DNA of 7,202 bases from Clostridia bacterium (GCA_900766945.1 CAAFXD010000042.1:1-7202), one strand, 5' to 3'; shown: positions 1 through 6,308, counted from the stretch's first letter. The notes: generated by a model not told the origin, from the letters alone. Numbers and translations: made by a program.

Positions 1-259
1 CTCCCGCCGCGCCGACGCCGTCCGCATCGGGAATAATCACAAACAGCGGGCGGTTACTCTGTCGCAACTCGCTGACGGTTTCGGGACAAAGCGCCGCCGC
101 TTTGGGCGTCGCCAGCAAAATGCCGATTTCGGGGTCTGCCATGGCTTTCAAAAAGGCGTTTTGCGCCGCTTGTGCGGTATCAACGCGCACACCCTCTACG
201 CCCGCAAGGCGCATGCCAATCATCGAGTCCACATTGTCGCTGATGAGAAAGAATTTCAT
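1..259 (-). CDS. atpF: V-type ATP synthase subunit F (3' end cut by window edge)
   Basis: Small central-stalk subunit (also called NtpG/NtpF) that sits with subunit D in the rotor of the V1 part and modulates coupling. 86 codons are visible from the ATG at 259-257. The protein starts MKFFLISDNVDSMIGMRLAG, the family's typical opening: a Rossmann-like beta strand, then an acidic turn, then a G-x-R-L-A-G-x-E-G helix start. A second hydrophobic strand (GILLAT, about residues 47-52) and a third (LFVIIPD, about 74-80) fit the CheY-like fold of subunit F. The family is about 100-105 residues long, so only some 15-20 C-terminal residues lie outside. The start lies 4 nt after the stop of subunit K, and the weak AAGG upstream is inside the K gene, so translational coupling is likely. 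Identification rests on the N-terminal motif and on operon position. Confidence 0.9.
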   Translation of the reverse strand, partial: MKFFLISDNVDSMIGMRLAGVEGVRVDTAQAAQNAFLKAMADPEIGILLATPKAAALCPETVSELRQSNRPLFVIIPDADGVGAAG

Positions 260-263
260 ACAA

Positions 264-731
264 TCAGACCTTATTTAATATCAAAATGGAAATAACCACG
301 CCGTACAACGCAATAGATTCGCCGAGTGCGACGAAGATAATGGATTTACCGAACGATTTCGGATTTTCCGCCGTTGCAGAGATTGCCGCCGGTGCACCTG
401 CCGCCACGGCGATACCGCCGCCAATGCCCGCAAGACCGGTTACCAAGCCCGCCGCCAAAAGCCCTAAGCCTTTGGAGTTGTCCGAAGCCGTCTCTGCCTG
501 TGCGGTTTCTTCGGTTTGCGTCTGTGCGGGTTCTGCCCCTTCGTCATTTGCCGCAAAGGCATTGATGCACAAAACGGACATCAACACAGTGAGTACGGCA
601 AAGGTGGCGATATTCACGGAAAACGCCTTTTTAAGCGGTCTGCCCTCACTTTTCTTTTTCACCACGGAAAACGCGGTAAACAGCAATGCGAACGGCGCCA
701 AAATCAACAAAAGATAAAATACGGTTGTCAT
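264..731 (-). CDS. atpK: V-type ATP synthase subunit K (rotor ring proteolipid)
   Basis: Membrane rotor (c-ring) subunit that carries the ion during rotation against subunit I. With the start at 731 it is 155 residues. Segments seen: hydrophobic helix 1 (about 3-24), a basic loop, hydrophobic helix 2 (about 38-60) ending in AFA-AND like a signal peptidase site, an acidic Ala/Thr/Glu/Gln linker (about 62-87), then one c-type hairpin. The hairpin has helix 3 with G-x-G-G-G (102-106), a polar loop near ENPKSFG, and helix 4 with the ion-binding Glu138 (codon 320-318) followed by Ser139 and Tyr143. The E-S-x-x-x-Y spacing matches Na+-binding F-type c subunits, but the helix-3 Gln of those rings appears to be Val109. 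The N-terminal half lacks c-hairpin glycines, so this is not the duplicated four-helix NtpK of Enterococcus. The start at 731 is chosen over the ATG at 746 because GGAGG at 744-740 lies 8 nt before it and overlaps the upstream ATG. Confidence 0.93.
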   Translation of the reverse strand: MTTVFYLLLILAPFALLFTAFSVVKKKSEGRPLKKAFSVNIATFAVLTVLMSVLCINAFAANDEGAEPAQTQTEETAQAETASDNSKGLGLLAAGLVTGLAGIGGGIAVAAGAPAAISATAENPKSFGKSIIFVALGESIALYGVVISILILNKV

Positions 732-739
732 AACAATTT

Positions 740-744
740 CCTCC
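740..744 (-). promoter_or_regulatory. Ribosome binding site deciding the start of subunit K
   Basis: GGAGG read on the minus strand, with 8 nt to the ATG at 731-729. An in-frame ATG at 746-744 overlaps this site and has no site of its own, so the downstream ATG is preferred. The 21-nt gap after subunit I contains this signal. Confidence 0.8.
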
Positions 745-752
745 ATAGGTTT

Positions 753-2699
753 TTATGAATTGGTTTGTATTTCATTAAGAGTTGCGGGTGCAAACGCCTT
801 GCCGCCGCCCTCATAGAACCGACTGAACATCTCGTAATATTCCAAGCGAAGCGCCTGAATGCCGGTTAACAGCCCTTCGAGCGCAATGACCAAGATATTC
901 CCTAAAATAATGACAAACAGATTTTCGCTTTCGCCCGCGAGGGAGAAAACCACCATCATCATGCCCGCATGCACCAGCACGAACGCGCCGACGCGCAAAA
1001 ACGAAACGGTGTTGGAAAGATAGGAAAGAATATATTCAAGCAGTTCAAACAGATTTTGCAGTACAAAATCCATGACGCTTTCGGGTTTCCAATCGGGGTG
1101 CTTGTCGATAATCCCAATAGGGATTTCTTTAAACATCAACAGCACCGCGCAAACACCCAAAATCACGCCCGCCACGGAATTTGGAAGCGGCGCGGGGCCG
1201 CCCATAAAGCCCGAGGCAAGGTTGCACCCCGCAAGGTACAAGAGAAGCCCGACCACGCCGTTTTGGCTGAACAGCGCTTCGCCGAATTTTTTGCGCTTTA
1301 CACAGGCGTAAATATTTAACAGCATTGCCGCCACCATCAGCCCCACGCCTATCGCAATGGCAATCAGCAAAACGGTGTTGATACTGTCCATCACCGACAT
1401 CGGCTTGCCGCGCCACCCGAGCGCGTGGTACACGGGGGCGAGCATTTCTTCATACCCGAACACACTGCCGAACAAAAAGCCGAAGCACATCGAAGCAATA
1501 CCGCAGGGAATGAGGATTTTGCCAAGCTCCATTTTTTTGAGTTTCCACATCAAAAAGCCGACAAGGGCAAGCACCGCCCCCTGCCCGAGGTCGCCGAACA
1601 TCATGCCGAACAGGATTGTATATGTGATTGCGACAAACGGCGTAATGTCAATATCGGAATAGGCGGGCGTGCCGTACATATCCACATAGTATTTATACGG
1701 TTCCACCAAAAAGCGTAACGGGCGAAAGCCCGACTTCATTTTGACGGGGACGGTGATTTTTCCGTCCTCGGGCGGAGCTTCCGTCTCCAAGGTAATCTCG
1801 CCGCCGAGGGATTGCACCGCTTCGCAAAAGCGTGCTTCGTCGGACGCGGGCACATAGCCGACCAGCATAAAATATTTGTCGTTGTGCAAGGCAAAGCTGC
1901 GCAAGCCATACACGGCATTTTGATGCACCAAATAGGTGTAAATGTGGTTACAGCGGTCTTTTTCCGCATCCCACAGCGATTTTAACTGTGCGTCACAGTC
2001 CGCAAGTTGGCTTGTGATAATTTCAATGCTGTGCTGAAATTCCTCCACAACCTCGTCTACCGTGCCTGCCGCACCGGGCACCTCGAACGGCTCAAACAGC
2101 AAAAATGCAAAAATGCCGTCGATTTCATTCACCATATCGGCGGGGGCGAAATATACGCCCCAATACTCGGTTTTGTCCTCCGAGCAGGGGTAGAAAAAGG
2201 CGTACGGGTTATCCCGAAATACGGTTTGCAATTTTTGATAACTCTCTTTCGGCAGATGCCCGAACCTTGCTTTCACAAATTCGCATTGCGTCAGTTGGTC
2301 AAGGTCTACCTCCATGCCTTTGAAGTGCGCGTATTTCTCAATACCCGCTTCGCACGCGGCTTTTTGCTCCAACAGCGCATTTTTTTCGGCATACAAATCC
2401 GACACTTTTTTCTGCACGGAGGCAACATATTTATCGTCCACGCCTGCAAAGGCGCTGTCTGCGCCGTCCGTGCACAGCTCTAAGGCAAAGCCTGCGGATT
2501 TGGCAATCTCGCGTAGGCTTGCCAGCACATTTGCGTACGGATTTTCCTCCACAAACGGGGCAAATCCCATCGATGCCGAAATATATTTCGACGCGCTGTC
2601 TGCCTCGAAGCACGAAAGAGCGCAGATTTTTTCGCACAATGCGGAAAGCTGTTCCAAGCTGCCGCTGAGCTTCATCAGCTTCATTTTTTCAACAGCCAT
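753..2699 (-). CDS. atpI: V-type ATP synthase subunit I (membrane stator, a-subunit homologue)
   Basis: Stator membrane subunit (NtpI, homologue of eukaryotic subunit a). It forms the two ion half-channels against the K ring and anchors the peripheral stalks. It has 648 residues, normal for the bacterial family (about 650). The N-terminal half (about 1-345) is cytoplasmic with helical hairpins, including an Ala/Glu/Lys-rich coiled-coil stretch near 95-125. The C-terminal half has about seven or eight membrane helices starting near 353. Seen motifs are FGMMFGDLGQG (364-374), SFLRVGAFVLVHA (566-578) with Arg569 (codon 995-993), and GIQALRLEYYEMFSRFYEGG (613-632) with Arg618. By family knowledge the Arg of the SFLRVGAF motif corresponds to the essential channel arginine (Arg735 in yeast Vph1). 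The start at 2699 is preceded by AAGGAG 11 nt upstream. It lies 27 nt after the C gene and ends 21 nt before K. No defect is seen. Confidence 0.97.
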   Translation of the reverse strand: MAVEKMKLMKLSGSLEQLSALCEKICALSCFEADSASKYISASMGFAPFVEENPYANVLASLREIAKSAGFALELCTDGADSAFAGVDDKYVASVQKKVSDLYAEKNALLEQKAACEAGIEKYAHFKGMEVDLDQLTQCEFVKARFGHLPKESYQKLQTVFRDNPYAFFYPCSEDKTEYWGVYFAPADMVNEIDGIFAFLLFEPFEVPGAAGTVDEVVEEFQHSIEIITSQLADCDAQLKSLWDAEKDRCNHIYTYLVHQNAVYGLRSFALHNDKYFMLVGYVPASDEARFCEAVQSLGGEITLETEAPPEDGKITVPVKMKSGFRPLRFLVEPYKYYVDMYGTPAYSDIDITPFVAITYTILFGMMFGDLGQGAVLALVGFLMWKLKKMELGKILIPCGIASMCFGFLFGSVFGYEEMLAPVYHALGWRGKPMSVMDSINTVLLIAIAIGVGLMVAAMLLNIYACVKRKKFGEALFSQNGVVGLLLYLAGCNLASGFMGGPAPLPNSVAGVILGVCAVLLMFKEIPIGIIDKHPDWKPESVMDFVLQNLFELLEYILSYLSNTVSFLRVGAFVLVHAGMMMVVFSLAGESENLFVIILGNILVIALEGLLTGIQALRLEYYEMFSRFYEGGGKAFAPATLNEIQTNS

Positions 2700-2726
2700 G
2701 TTTGCGTTTTCTCCTTTCCGACAGGG

Positions 2727-3785
2727 TTATGGTTCCTGTAATCGTATTAAGTGGGCGGCAATCTCTGCGGGCGGCAGATGATACCGTATGCCCTCGATGA
2801 TATGCGTTACATTGCGCGCCTCGTTTTCGGCAATGCCGATAAAACTGAGCATCACAAGCGGCGGGCAAGTGGAATAGCGCATATTCTTTTGGTTGATTTT
2901 CAACTGTAACAGCTGGGTTTTGCGTTCAATAATCCCTTCATCGGGCGGCAGGTATTTGCCGTAACGGGTTTTGCGAACGGTGTCAAGCACCGCCTGCGCC
3001 GTTTCGGCGCGCAACATTTCTTCTAACTCGCCCGGGGTAAAGGAAGTGACCTTTGAACTGAAAAAACTGCCGTTTTGCGGGATGAGGTCGGCGCGAAAAT
3101 ACTGCTTTTGCCGATAAATGCTTTCGACCGTTTTCATATCGGCGCGCATACGGAAGAAATCGAGCAACTGCGTGCGCGCTTGTCCCGAAAAATCGTTCTC
3201 AATAATTTCTTTCGCCTGTGTATACAAAAAATCATATAAAATATTCTCGAAGGTCGGCACGGAAAAGCCCGCGGCGCTGTTTTCCATTTTTGCCGCCAAC
3301 GGCGCATACCGTGTGCCGCGCAAGCCCCGATACAAATCCTCCGGACAGCGGGCGCGCTCCAACACCGTGACATCCACCTCGGCATTGTCACGGAAAAACG
3401 GCGGCAAATGCACGGCGTATTCCCCGACGCTGTCGGAATCGAGATAATCCGCACAAAGCAAAATACAGTCCACATCGGCGCGCAACAGAAAAATGCGGTG
3501 CAAGTCCTGCCCCAAGGAACGCTCGAAACTGCAAAGCGAGGCAATGCGTTCCTGCATTTGGCGATTCACTGCTGCTTCCACGCGGACGCGGTGCACTTTG
3601 CCGTTCGGCAAAGCGGAAAACACCTGCGCGTAGGCGGTATGTGCCCGCAAATATCCCGCCGCCTCCGTCACGGTGCGGCAGGCGACCAATGCGTCATAGT
3701 CCGCCTCGGTCAGCAGTTCGGCATACATCGCGTGCGCCTTTGCAGAGATGGCATTGGCGGACAGCGAGGATATGGCTTTTCCCAT
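2727..3785 (-). CDS. atpC: V-type ATP synthase subunit C (central-stalk socket, AC39/d family)
   Basis: Homologue of eukaryotic subunit d (vATP-synt_AC39 family). It is a funnel-shaped soluble protein that joins the V1 central stalk (D/F) to the membrane K ring. It has 352 residues, close to the family's usual 320-380. The protein is almost entirely helical, with no signal peptide or membrane segment. Family-like features are the N-terminal run of helices with a MYAELLTEADYDAL stretch (about 20-33), many aromatic and Arg pairs such as FFRMRADMKTVESIYR (about 212-227), and the C-terminal IAENEARNVTHIIEGIRYH region (about 319-337), which resembles the conserved end of the family. The ATG at 3785 has AAGGAG 9 nt upstream. 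The gene lies 33 nt after H and 27 nt before I. C preceding I differs from the I-K-E-C-F order known from Enterococcus and streptococci. Confidence 0.93.
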   Translation of the reverse strand: MGKAISSLSANAISAKAHAMYAELLTEADYDALVACRTVTEAAGYLRAHTAYAQVFSALPNGKVHRVRVEAAVNRQMQERIASLCSFERSLGQDLHRIFLLRADVDCILLCADYLDSDSVGEYAVHLPPFFRDNAEVDVTVLERARCPEDLYRGLRGTRYAPLAAKMENSAAGFSVPTFENILYDFLYTQAKEIIENDFSGQARTQLLDFFRMRADMKTVESIYRQKQYFRADLIPQNGSFFSSKVTSFTPGELEEMLRAETAQAVLDTVRKTRYGKYLPPDEGIIERKTQLLQLKINQKNMRYSTCPPLVMLSFIGIAENEARNVTHIIEGIRYHLPPAEIAAHLIRLQEP

Positions 3786-3818
3786 GCAACGGCGCTCCTT
3801 TCCGAAAATTTTTACCGT

Positions 3819-4130
3819 TTATTCTTTCGTGACTGCGTGAAAAATCGTTTCCACCCATTCGTCGCTTTTTTCATCATACAGCGCTTGCATACGCGATGCC
3901 TGCGCGGCGGTTTTTTGCTCCAACGCCGCAACAGCCGTTTGCACCTTCGTCTGCATATTGACGCGGACTTTTTCCACGGTCTTTTCGGCATTTTCCTGAT
4001 GCTGACGGTTGATTTCCGCCTTGCTTTGCGTCAACTCTGCCGTTAAGTGTTCGCGGCGAAGCTGCGCTTTTTCCACATCCTTGCGGGCGGCGCGGTCTGC
4101 CTCCACAATCATACGCAATGCATTTTCCAC
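3819..4130 (-). CDS. atpH: V-type ATP synthase subunit H/G (peripheral-stalk coiled coil)
   Basis: First gene of the operon. A 103-residue, highly charged protein starting (V/M)ENALRMIVEADRAARKDV and continuing as one long Ala/Glu/Lys/Gln-rich helix, as in the peripheral-stalk subunit called G, H or NtpF that pairs with subunit E to hold the stator. No membrane segment is seen. Family length is about 100-110 residues, so this is complete. The start is taken as GTG at 4130-4128 because GGGAGG lies 7 nt upstream. The open frame extends a further 50 codons upstream, but that stretch crosses the promoter and has no ribosome binding site. An ATG six codons downstream (4112-4110) is a less likely alternative. 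Assignment rests on coiled-coil composition, size and position ahead of C and I; sequence identity in this family is low. Confidence 0.85.
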   Translation of the reverse strand: MENALRMIVEADRAARKDVEKAQLRREHLTAELTQSKAEINRQHQENAEKTVEKVRVNMQTKVQTAVAALEQKTAAQASRMQALYDEKSDEWVETIFHAVTKE

Positions 4131-4137
4131 AAAAAGA

Positions 4138-4143
4138 CCTCCC
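4138..4143 (-). promoter_or_regulatory. Ribosome binding site deciding the GTG start of subunit H
   Basis: GGGAGG on the minus strand, 7 nt before GTG at 4130-4128. It is the only strong site near the N-terminus and fixes the unusual GTG start. Confidence 0.8.
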
Positions 4144-4173
4144 GAAAAAACGAAATACATCTTATCGCATTGT

Positions 4174-4201
4174 ATTATAGCACGAATATTCAAAAAGACA
4201 A
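4174..4201 (-). promoter_or_regulatory. Promoter of the V-type ATPase operon
   Basis: On the minus strand: -35 TTGTCT (4201-4196), 16-nt spacer, -10 TATAAT (4179-4174) with a TG one base upstream (extended -10). The -10 is a perfect consensus. Transcription would start near 4167, giving a 5' leader of about 35 nt before the GTG of subunit H. The spacer contains the palindrome GAATATTC (4184-4191), possibly chance. This is a sequence prediction only. Confidence 0.75.
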
Positions 4202-4282
4202 ATGGTATTTCGCCAAAACTACTACCGCTTTTTAAAATAAATTCGTTTATTTTTTCACAAAATCCCGACAGATTATTCATAT

Positions 4283-4299
4283 AAAACGAACATTGTTTT
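4283..4299. promoter_or_regulatory. Possible operator (dyad over the -35 box of the glucosidase promoter)
   Basis: AAAAC, 7 nt, GTTTT form a dyad that overlaps the -35 hexamer (4293-4298) of the glucosidase promoter. LacI-family sugar regulators often bind AAAC/GTTT-type dyads, so a repressor site is plausible. The dyad is short and in AT-rich DNA, so chance is a real alternative. No regulator gene is in the window. Confidence 0.25.
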
Positions 4300-4321
4300 T
4301 AAGGTCGCGGTATGCTATACT
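4293..4321 (+). promoter_or_regulatory. Promoter of the alpha-glucosidase gene
   Basis: -35 TTGTTT (4293-4298), 17-nt spacer, -10 TATACT (4316-4321) preceded by TGC (extended -10). Transcription should start near 4328, about 29 nt before the ATG at 4357. It is divergent from the ATPase promoter, and about 92 nt separate the two -35 boxes. Confidence 0.75.
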
Positions 4322-4343
4322 GATTTTATATTCTAAATCCGGC

Positions 4344-4349
4344 GAGGAG
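4344..4349 (+). promoter_or_regulatory. Ribosome binding site of the alpha-glucosidase
   Basis: GAGGAG, 7 nt before ATG 4357 and 10 nt before the second ATG at 4360. The in-frame GTG at 4351 would be only 1 nt away, which rules it out as the start. Confidence 0.8.
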
Positions 4350-4356
4350 TGTGTTG

Positions 4357-6030
4357 ATGATGAAAAACGAATGGTATAAAGAAGCGGTTATCTATCAGAT
4401 TTGGCCGCGCTCGTTTAAGGACGGCAACGGCGACGGCATCGGCGATTTACAGGGCGTGCTTGAAAAACTCGATTATATTAAGAGTTTGGGTGTGGACTGC
4501 ATTTGGTTTTCGCCGCTGTACCCCTCGCCCAACTGCGACTACGGCTATGACATTGCCGATTACAAAGACATTTCGCCCGACTACGGCGATTTGGCGTTGT
4601 TTAAACAGGTATTGGACGGCGCGCACGAACGCGGCATGAAAGTATTGATGGATTTGGTGGTCAACCACACCTCCACCGAGCACAAATGGTTTCAGGAGAG
4701 CTTAAAGGGCAAGGATAACCCCTACCACGATTACTATTTTTGGCGCAAAGGCAAGGGCAAGGACGGCAAAAAGCCGCCGAACAACTGGCTTTCGACCTTT
4801 GAGGGCGGCGCGTGGGAATATAACAAGGATTTGGACGAATATTATTTGCATGTATTCGCCAAAGGCCAGCCCGACCTCAATATGGATAACCCCAAAGTTC
4901 GTGAAGAAGTCAAAAGTATTATGCGCTTTTGGCTGGATATGGGCGTAGACGGGTTCCGCGAAGATGTAATCACCTTTATTTCTAAAAAAGAGGGATTGCC
5001 CGACGGCTTCCCGCTGCCGATTGCCACGGGCGTGGAACATTACAACAAAGGGCCGCACTGCCACGAATATCTGACGGAATTCCGCAAAGATATTATGAAA
5101 GATTACGACTGCTTTATGGTTGGCGAATCCCCGATGACAAATTCCAAAGACGCATTAAAATACACCGCGGGCGACGACAAAGTGCTCGATATGATGATTT
5201 CCTTTGACCATATGCAGGCGGACTGCTTTATTACCGACACGCTTTGCACGCCGTTTAATCTCAAAAAGATGAAAAAGGCGTTCAGCAGTTGGCAGTACAA
5301 TTTGAACGGCAGGTCTTGGAACGCGCTGTACCTTGAAAACCATGACCACCCGCGCATTATCAGCCGTTACGGCAATGAGAAATTCTGGAAAGAAAGCGGC
5401 AAAATGCTCGCCACGATGTGCTATATGCAATGCGGCACGCCGTTCGTCTACCAGGGGCAGGAAATCGGTATGCTCAACAACCATTTGGACAGTGTAGACA
5501 AATTTAAAGATGTTGTCACCTTTAACAACGAAAAGTTGTTTAAGAAATTCGGCTTTTCGGACGCAAAATATTTGGAAATCGCCAACCGTACCAGCCGCGA
5601 AAACGCACGCACCCCCGTGCAGTGGGACAAATCCAAATACGCGGGCTTTTCAAGCGCCGAGCCGTGGTTTTCCGTCAACCCGAATTATACACAAATCAAT
5701 GTCAAACAGCAGGAAAAGGACAAAGACTCCATTCTCAACTACTACCGCAAGCTGTTTAAAGTTCGCAAAGAAAACAAAATTTTCATTTACGGCGACTACA
5801 AAGAGCATTTTCCCGAAAGCGACGATTTTTATGTGTATGAACGCACTTACGAGGGCAAACGCGCACTTGTGATTTGCTCGTTCGCGGACGAAACCAAAAC
5901 CTTCCGCGCCCCCGCAGACTTTGATTTGACCAAGGGCAAGTTGTTGCTGTGCAACTATAAAGACGCCCCCGCAAAACCGAATATTTGCGCCCTGCGCCCG
6001 TATGAGGCAAGAGTGTATTTGTACGAATAA
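4357..6030 (+). CDS. GH13 alpha-glucosidase, oligo-1,6-glucosidase type
   Basis: Cytoplasmic retaining glycosidase predicted to release glucose from the non-reducing ends of short alpha-glucosides (isomaltose or isomalto-oligosaccharides, perhaps also maltose). It has 557 residues, the usual size of this subfamily, and no signal peptide. The (beta/alpha)8 barrel regions are all present: region I DLVVNH (99-104); region V QPDLN (171-175), typical of the oligo-1,6-glucosidase group; region II GVDGFREDV (196-204) with nucleophile Asp203; region III GES with acid/base Glu257; region IV ENHDHPR with Asp330. Val204 after the nucleophile is, by family knowledge, linked to alpha-1,6 specificity; alpha-1,4 enzymes usually have Ala or Thr there. 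Glu202 replaces the common Met/Ile/Leu in GFRxDV. The C-terminal beta domain runs from about 480. Trehalose-6-phosphate hydrolase (TreC) is a close alternative that sequence motifs alone cannot exclude. The gene is monocistronic as far as visible; no sugar transporter or regulator adjoins it. Confidence 0.92.
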   Translation: MMKNEWYKEAVIYQIWPRSFKDGNGDGIGDLQGVLEKLDYIKSLGVDCIWFSPLYPSPNCDYGYDIADYKDISPDYGDLALFKQVLDGAHERGMKVLMDLVVNHTSTEHKWFQESLKGKDNPYHDYYFWRKGKGKDGKKPPNNWLSTFEGGAWEYNKDLDEYYLHVFAKGQPDLNMDNPKVREEVKSIMRFWLDMGVDGFREDVITFISKKEGLPDGFPLPIATGVEHYNKGPHCHEYLTEFRKDIMKDYDCFMVGESPMTNSKDALKYTAGDDKVLDMMISFDHMQADCFITDTLCTPFNLKKMKKAFSSWQYNLNGRSWNALYLENHDHPRIISRYGNEKFWKESGKMLATMCYMQCGTPFVYQGQEIGMLNNHLDSVDKFKDVVTFNNEKLFKKFGFSDAKYLEIANRTSRENARTPVQWDKSKYAGFSSAEPWFSVNPNYTQINVKQQEKDKDSILNYYRKLFKVRKENKIFIYGDYKEHFPESDDFYVYERTYEGKRALVICSFADETKTFRAPADFDLTKGKLLLCNYKDAPAKPNICALRPYEARVYLYE

Positions 6031-6056
6031 ACGGGTTGCGCACCAATCGTGAAATT

Positions 6057-6081
6057 GTAGGGGGCGGCGTCCCGACGCCCC
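6057..6081 (+). repeat. REP-like palindrome 1
   Basis: GTAG (6057-6060) followed by a GC-rich hairpin. Two alternative pairings exist: GGGGCG (6061-6066) with CGCCCC (6076-6081), or GGCGTC (6066-6071) with GACGCC (6074-6079). It begins 26 nt after the glucosidase stop. Confidence 0.65.
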
Positions 6082-6103
6082 GCAAATTTTGATGTCATTT
6101 CGC

Positions 6104-6127
6104 GGAACGGTCAAGACCGTTCCCTAC
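6104..6127 (-). repeat. REP-like palindrome 2
   Basis: Perfect palindrome GGAACGGTCAAGACCGTTCC (6104-6123): 9-bp arms with a 2-nt loop. GTAG lies at the foot on the minus strand (6127-6124). An exact 25-bp copy (6103-6127) recurs at 6443-6467. Confidence 0.75.
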
Positions 6128-6149
6128 GCGCACGAAATGTAATGCAAGC

Positions 6150-6173
6150 GTAGGGCGGGGTCTTGACCCCGCC
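6150..6173 (+). repeat. REP-like palindrome 3
   Basis: GTAG (6150-6153), then 9-bp arms GGCGGGGTC and GACCCCGCC with a TT loop. It has the same design as palindromes 2 and 8 but with three base pairs of the stem changed on both arms. Confidence 0.75.
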
Positions 6174-6176
6174 GCG

Positions 6177-6198
6177 GGCGAACGCAGTTCGCCTCTAC
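6177..6198 (-). repeat. REP-like palindrome 4
   Basis: On the minus strand: GTAG (6198-6195), one A, then GGCGAAC-TGC-GTTCGCC. It lies 3 nt from palindrome 3 in tail-to-tail orientation. The 31 bases 6198-6168 match 6576-6606 with 2 differences. Confidence 0.7.
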
Positions 6199-6213
6199 AA
6201 ACCAAATAAAATT

Positions 6214-6300
6214 TGTCATCCTGAGCGAAGCGAAGGATCTCAAACACACAGGGGAAAAATGTGCGAAACGAGATTCTTCGCCTGACGGCTCAGAATGACA
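6214..6300. repeat. 87-bp imperfect inverted repeat (MITE-like)
   Basis: The left end TGTCATCCTGAGC (6214-6226) matches the reverse of the right end (6288-6300) at 12 of 13 positions. Matching continues inward through a GCGAAG-type segment to GATCTC (6236-6241) against GAGATT (6270-6275), with a small size difference. The centre (6242-6269) is not repeated. This TGTCATTCTGAGC...GAATCTC motif is, from general knowledge, a widespread interspersed repeat in bacterial genomes. It codes for nothing and is not a REP hairpin. Confidence 0.6.
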
Positions 6301-6308
6301 ATGCGTGC

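Noticed and set aside
264..731. Reading the ring subunit as an F-type AtpE
   Set aside because: It sits between V-type I and F genes and has the V-type ENPKSFGK-like loop, so it belongs to the V-type operon despite the F-like E-S-x-x-x-Y helix.
732..746. Upstream ATG of subunit K (5 extra residues)
   Set aside because: This ATG overlaps the ribosome binding site that serves the ATG at 731.
3408..4046. A 212-codon plus-strand open frame opposite subunits C and H, and a 158-codon one at 2007-2483
   Set aside because: Both are antisense shadows of well-identified genes, with no ribosome binding site or domain-like features.
4131..4280. A 50-codon N-terminal extension of subunit H
   Set aside because: It overlaps the AT-rich promoter (4174-4201) and has no ribosome binding site, whereas the GTG at 4130 has an ideal one and gives the family's normal length.
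4351..4356. GTG at 4351 as the glucosidase start
   Set aside because: It is only 1 nt from the GAGGAG site, too close for initiation; ATG 4357 is 7 nt away.
4357..6030. Naming the GH13 enzyme treC (trehalose-6-phosphate hydrolase)
   Set aside because: The acid/base region GESPMTNSKDALKYT lacks the GEMSST-type sequence I expect for TreC, and no trehalose PTS or TreR gene is visible; the general oligo-1,6-glucosidase call is safer.
6057..6083. Palindrome 1 as the glucosidase terminator
   Set aside because: The hairpin is followed by GCAAATTTT rather than a direct T run, so it does not fit a rho-independent terminator well; it matches the repeat family instead.
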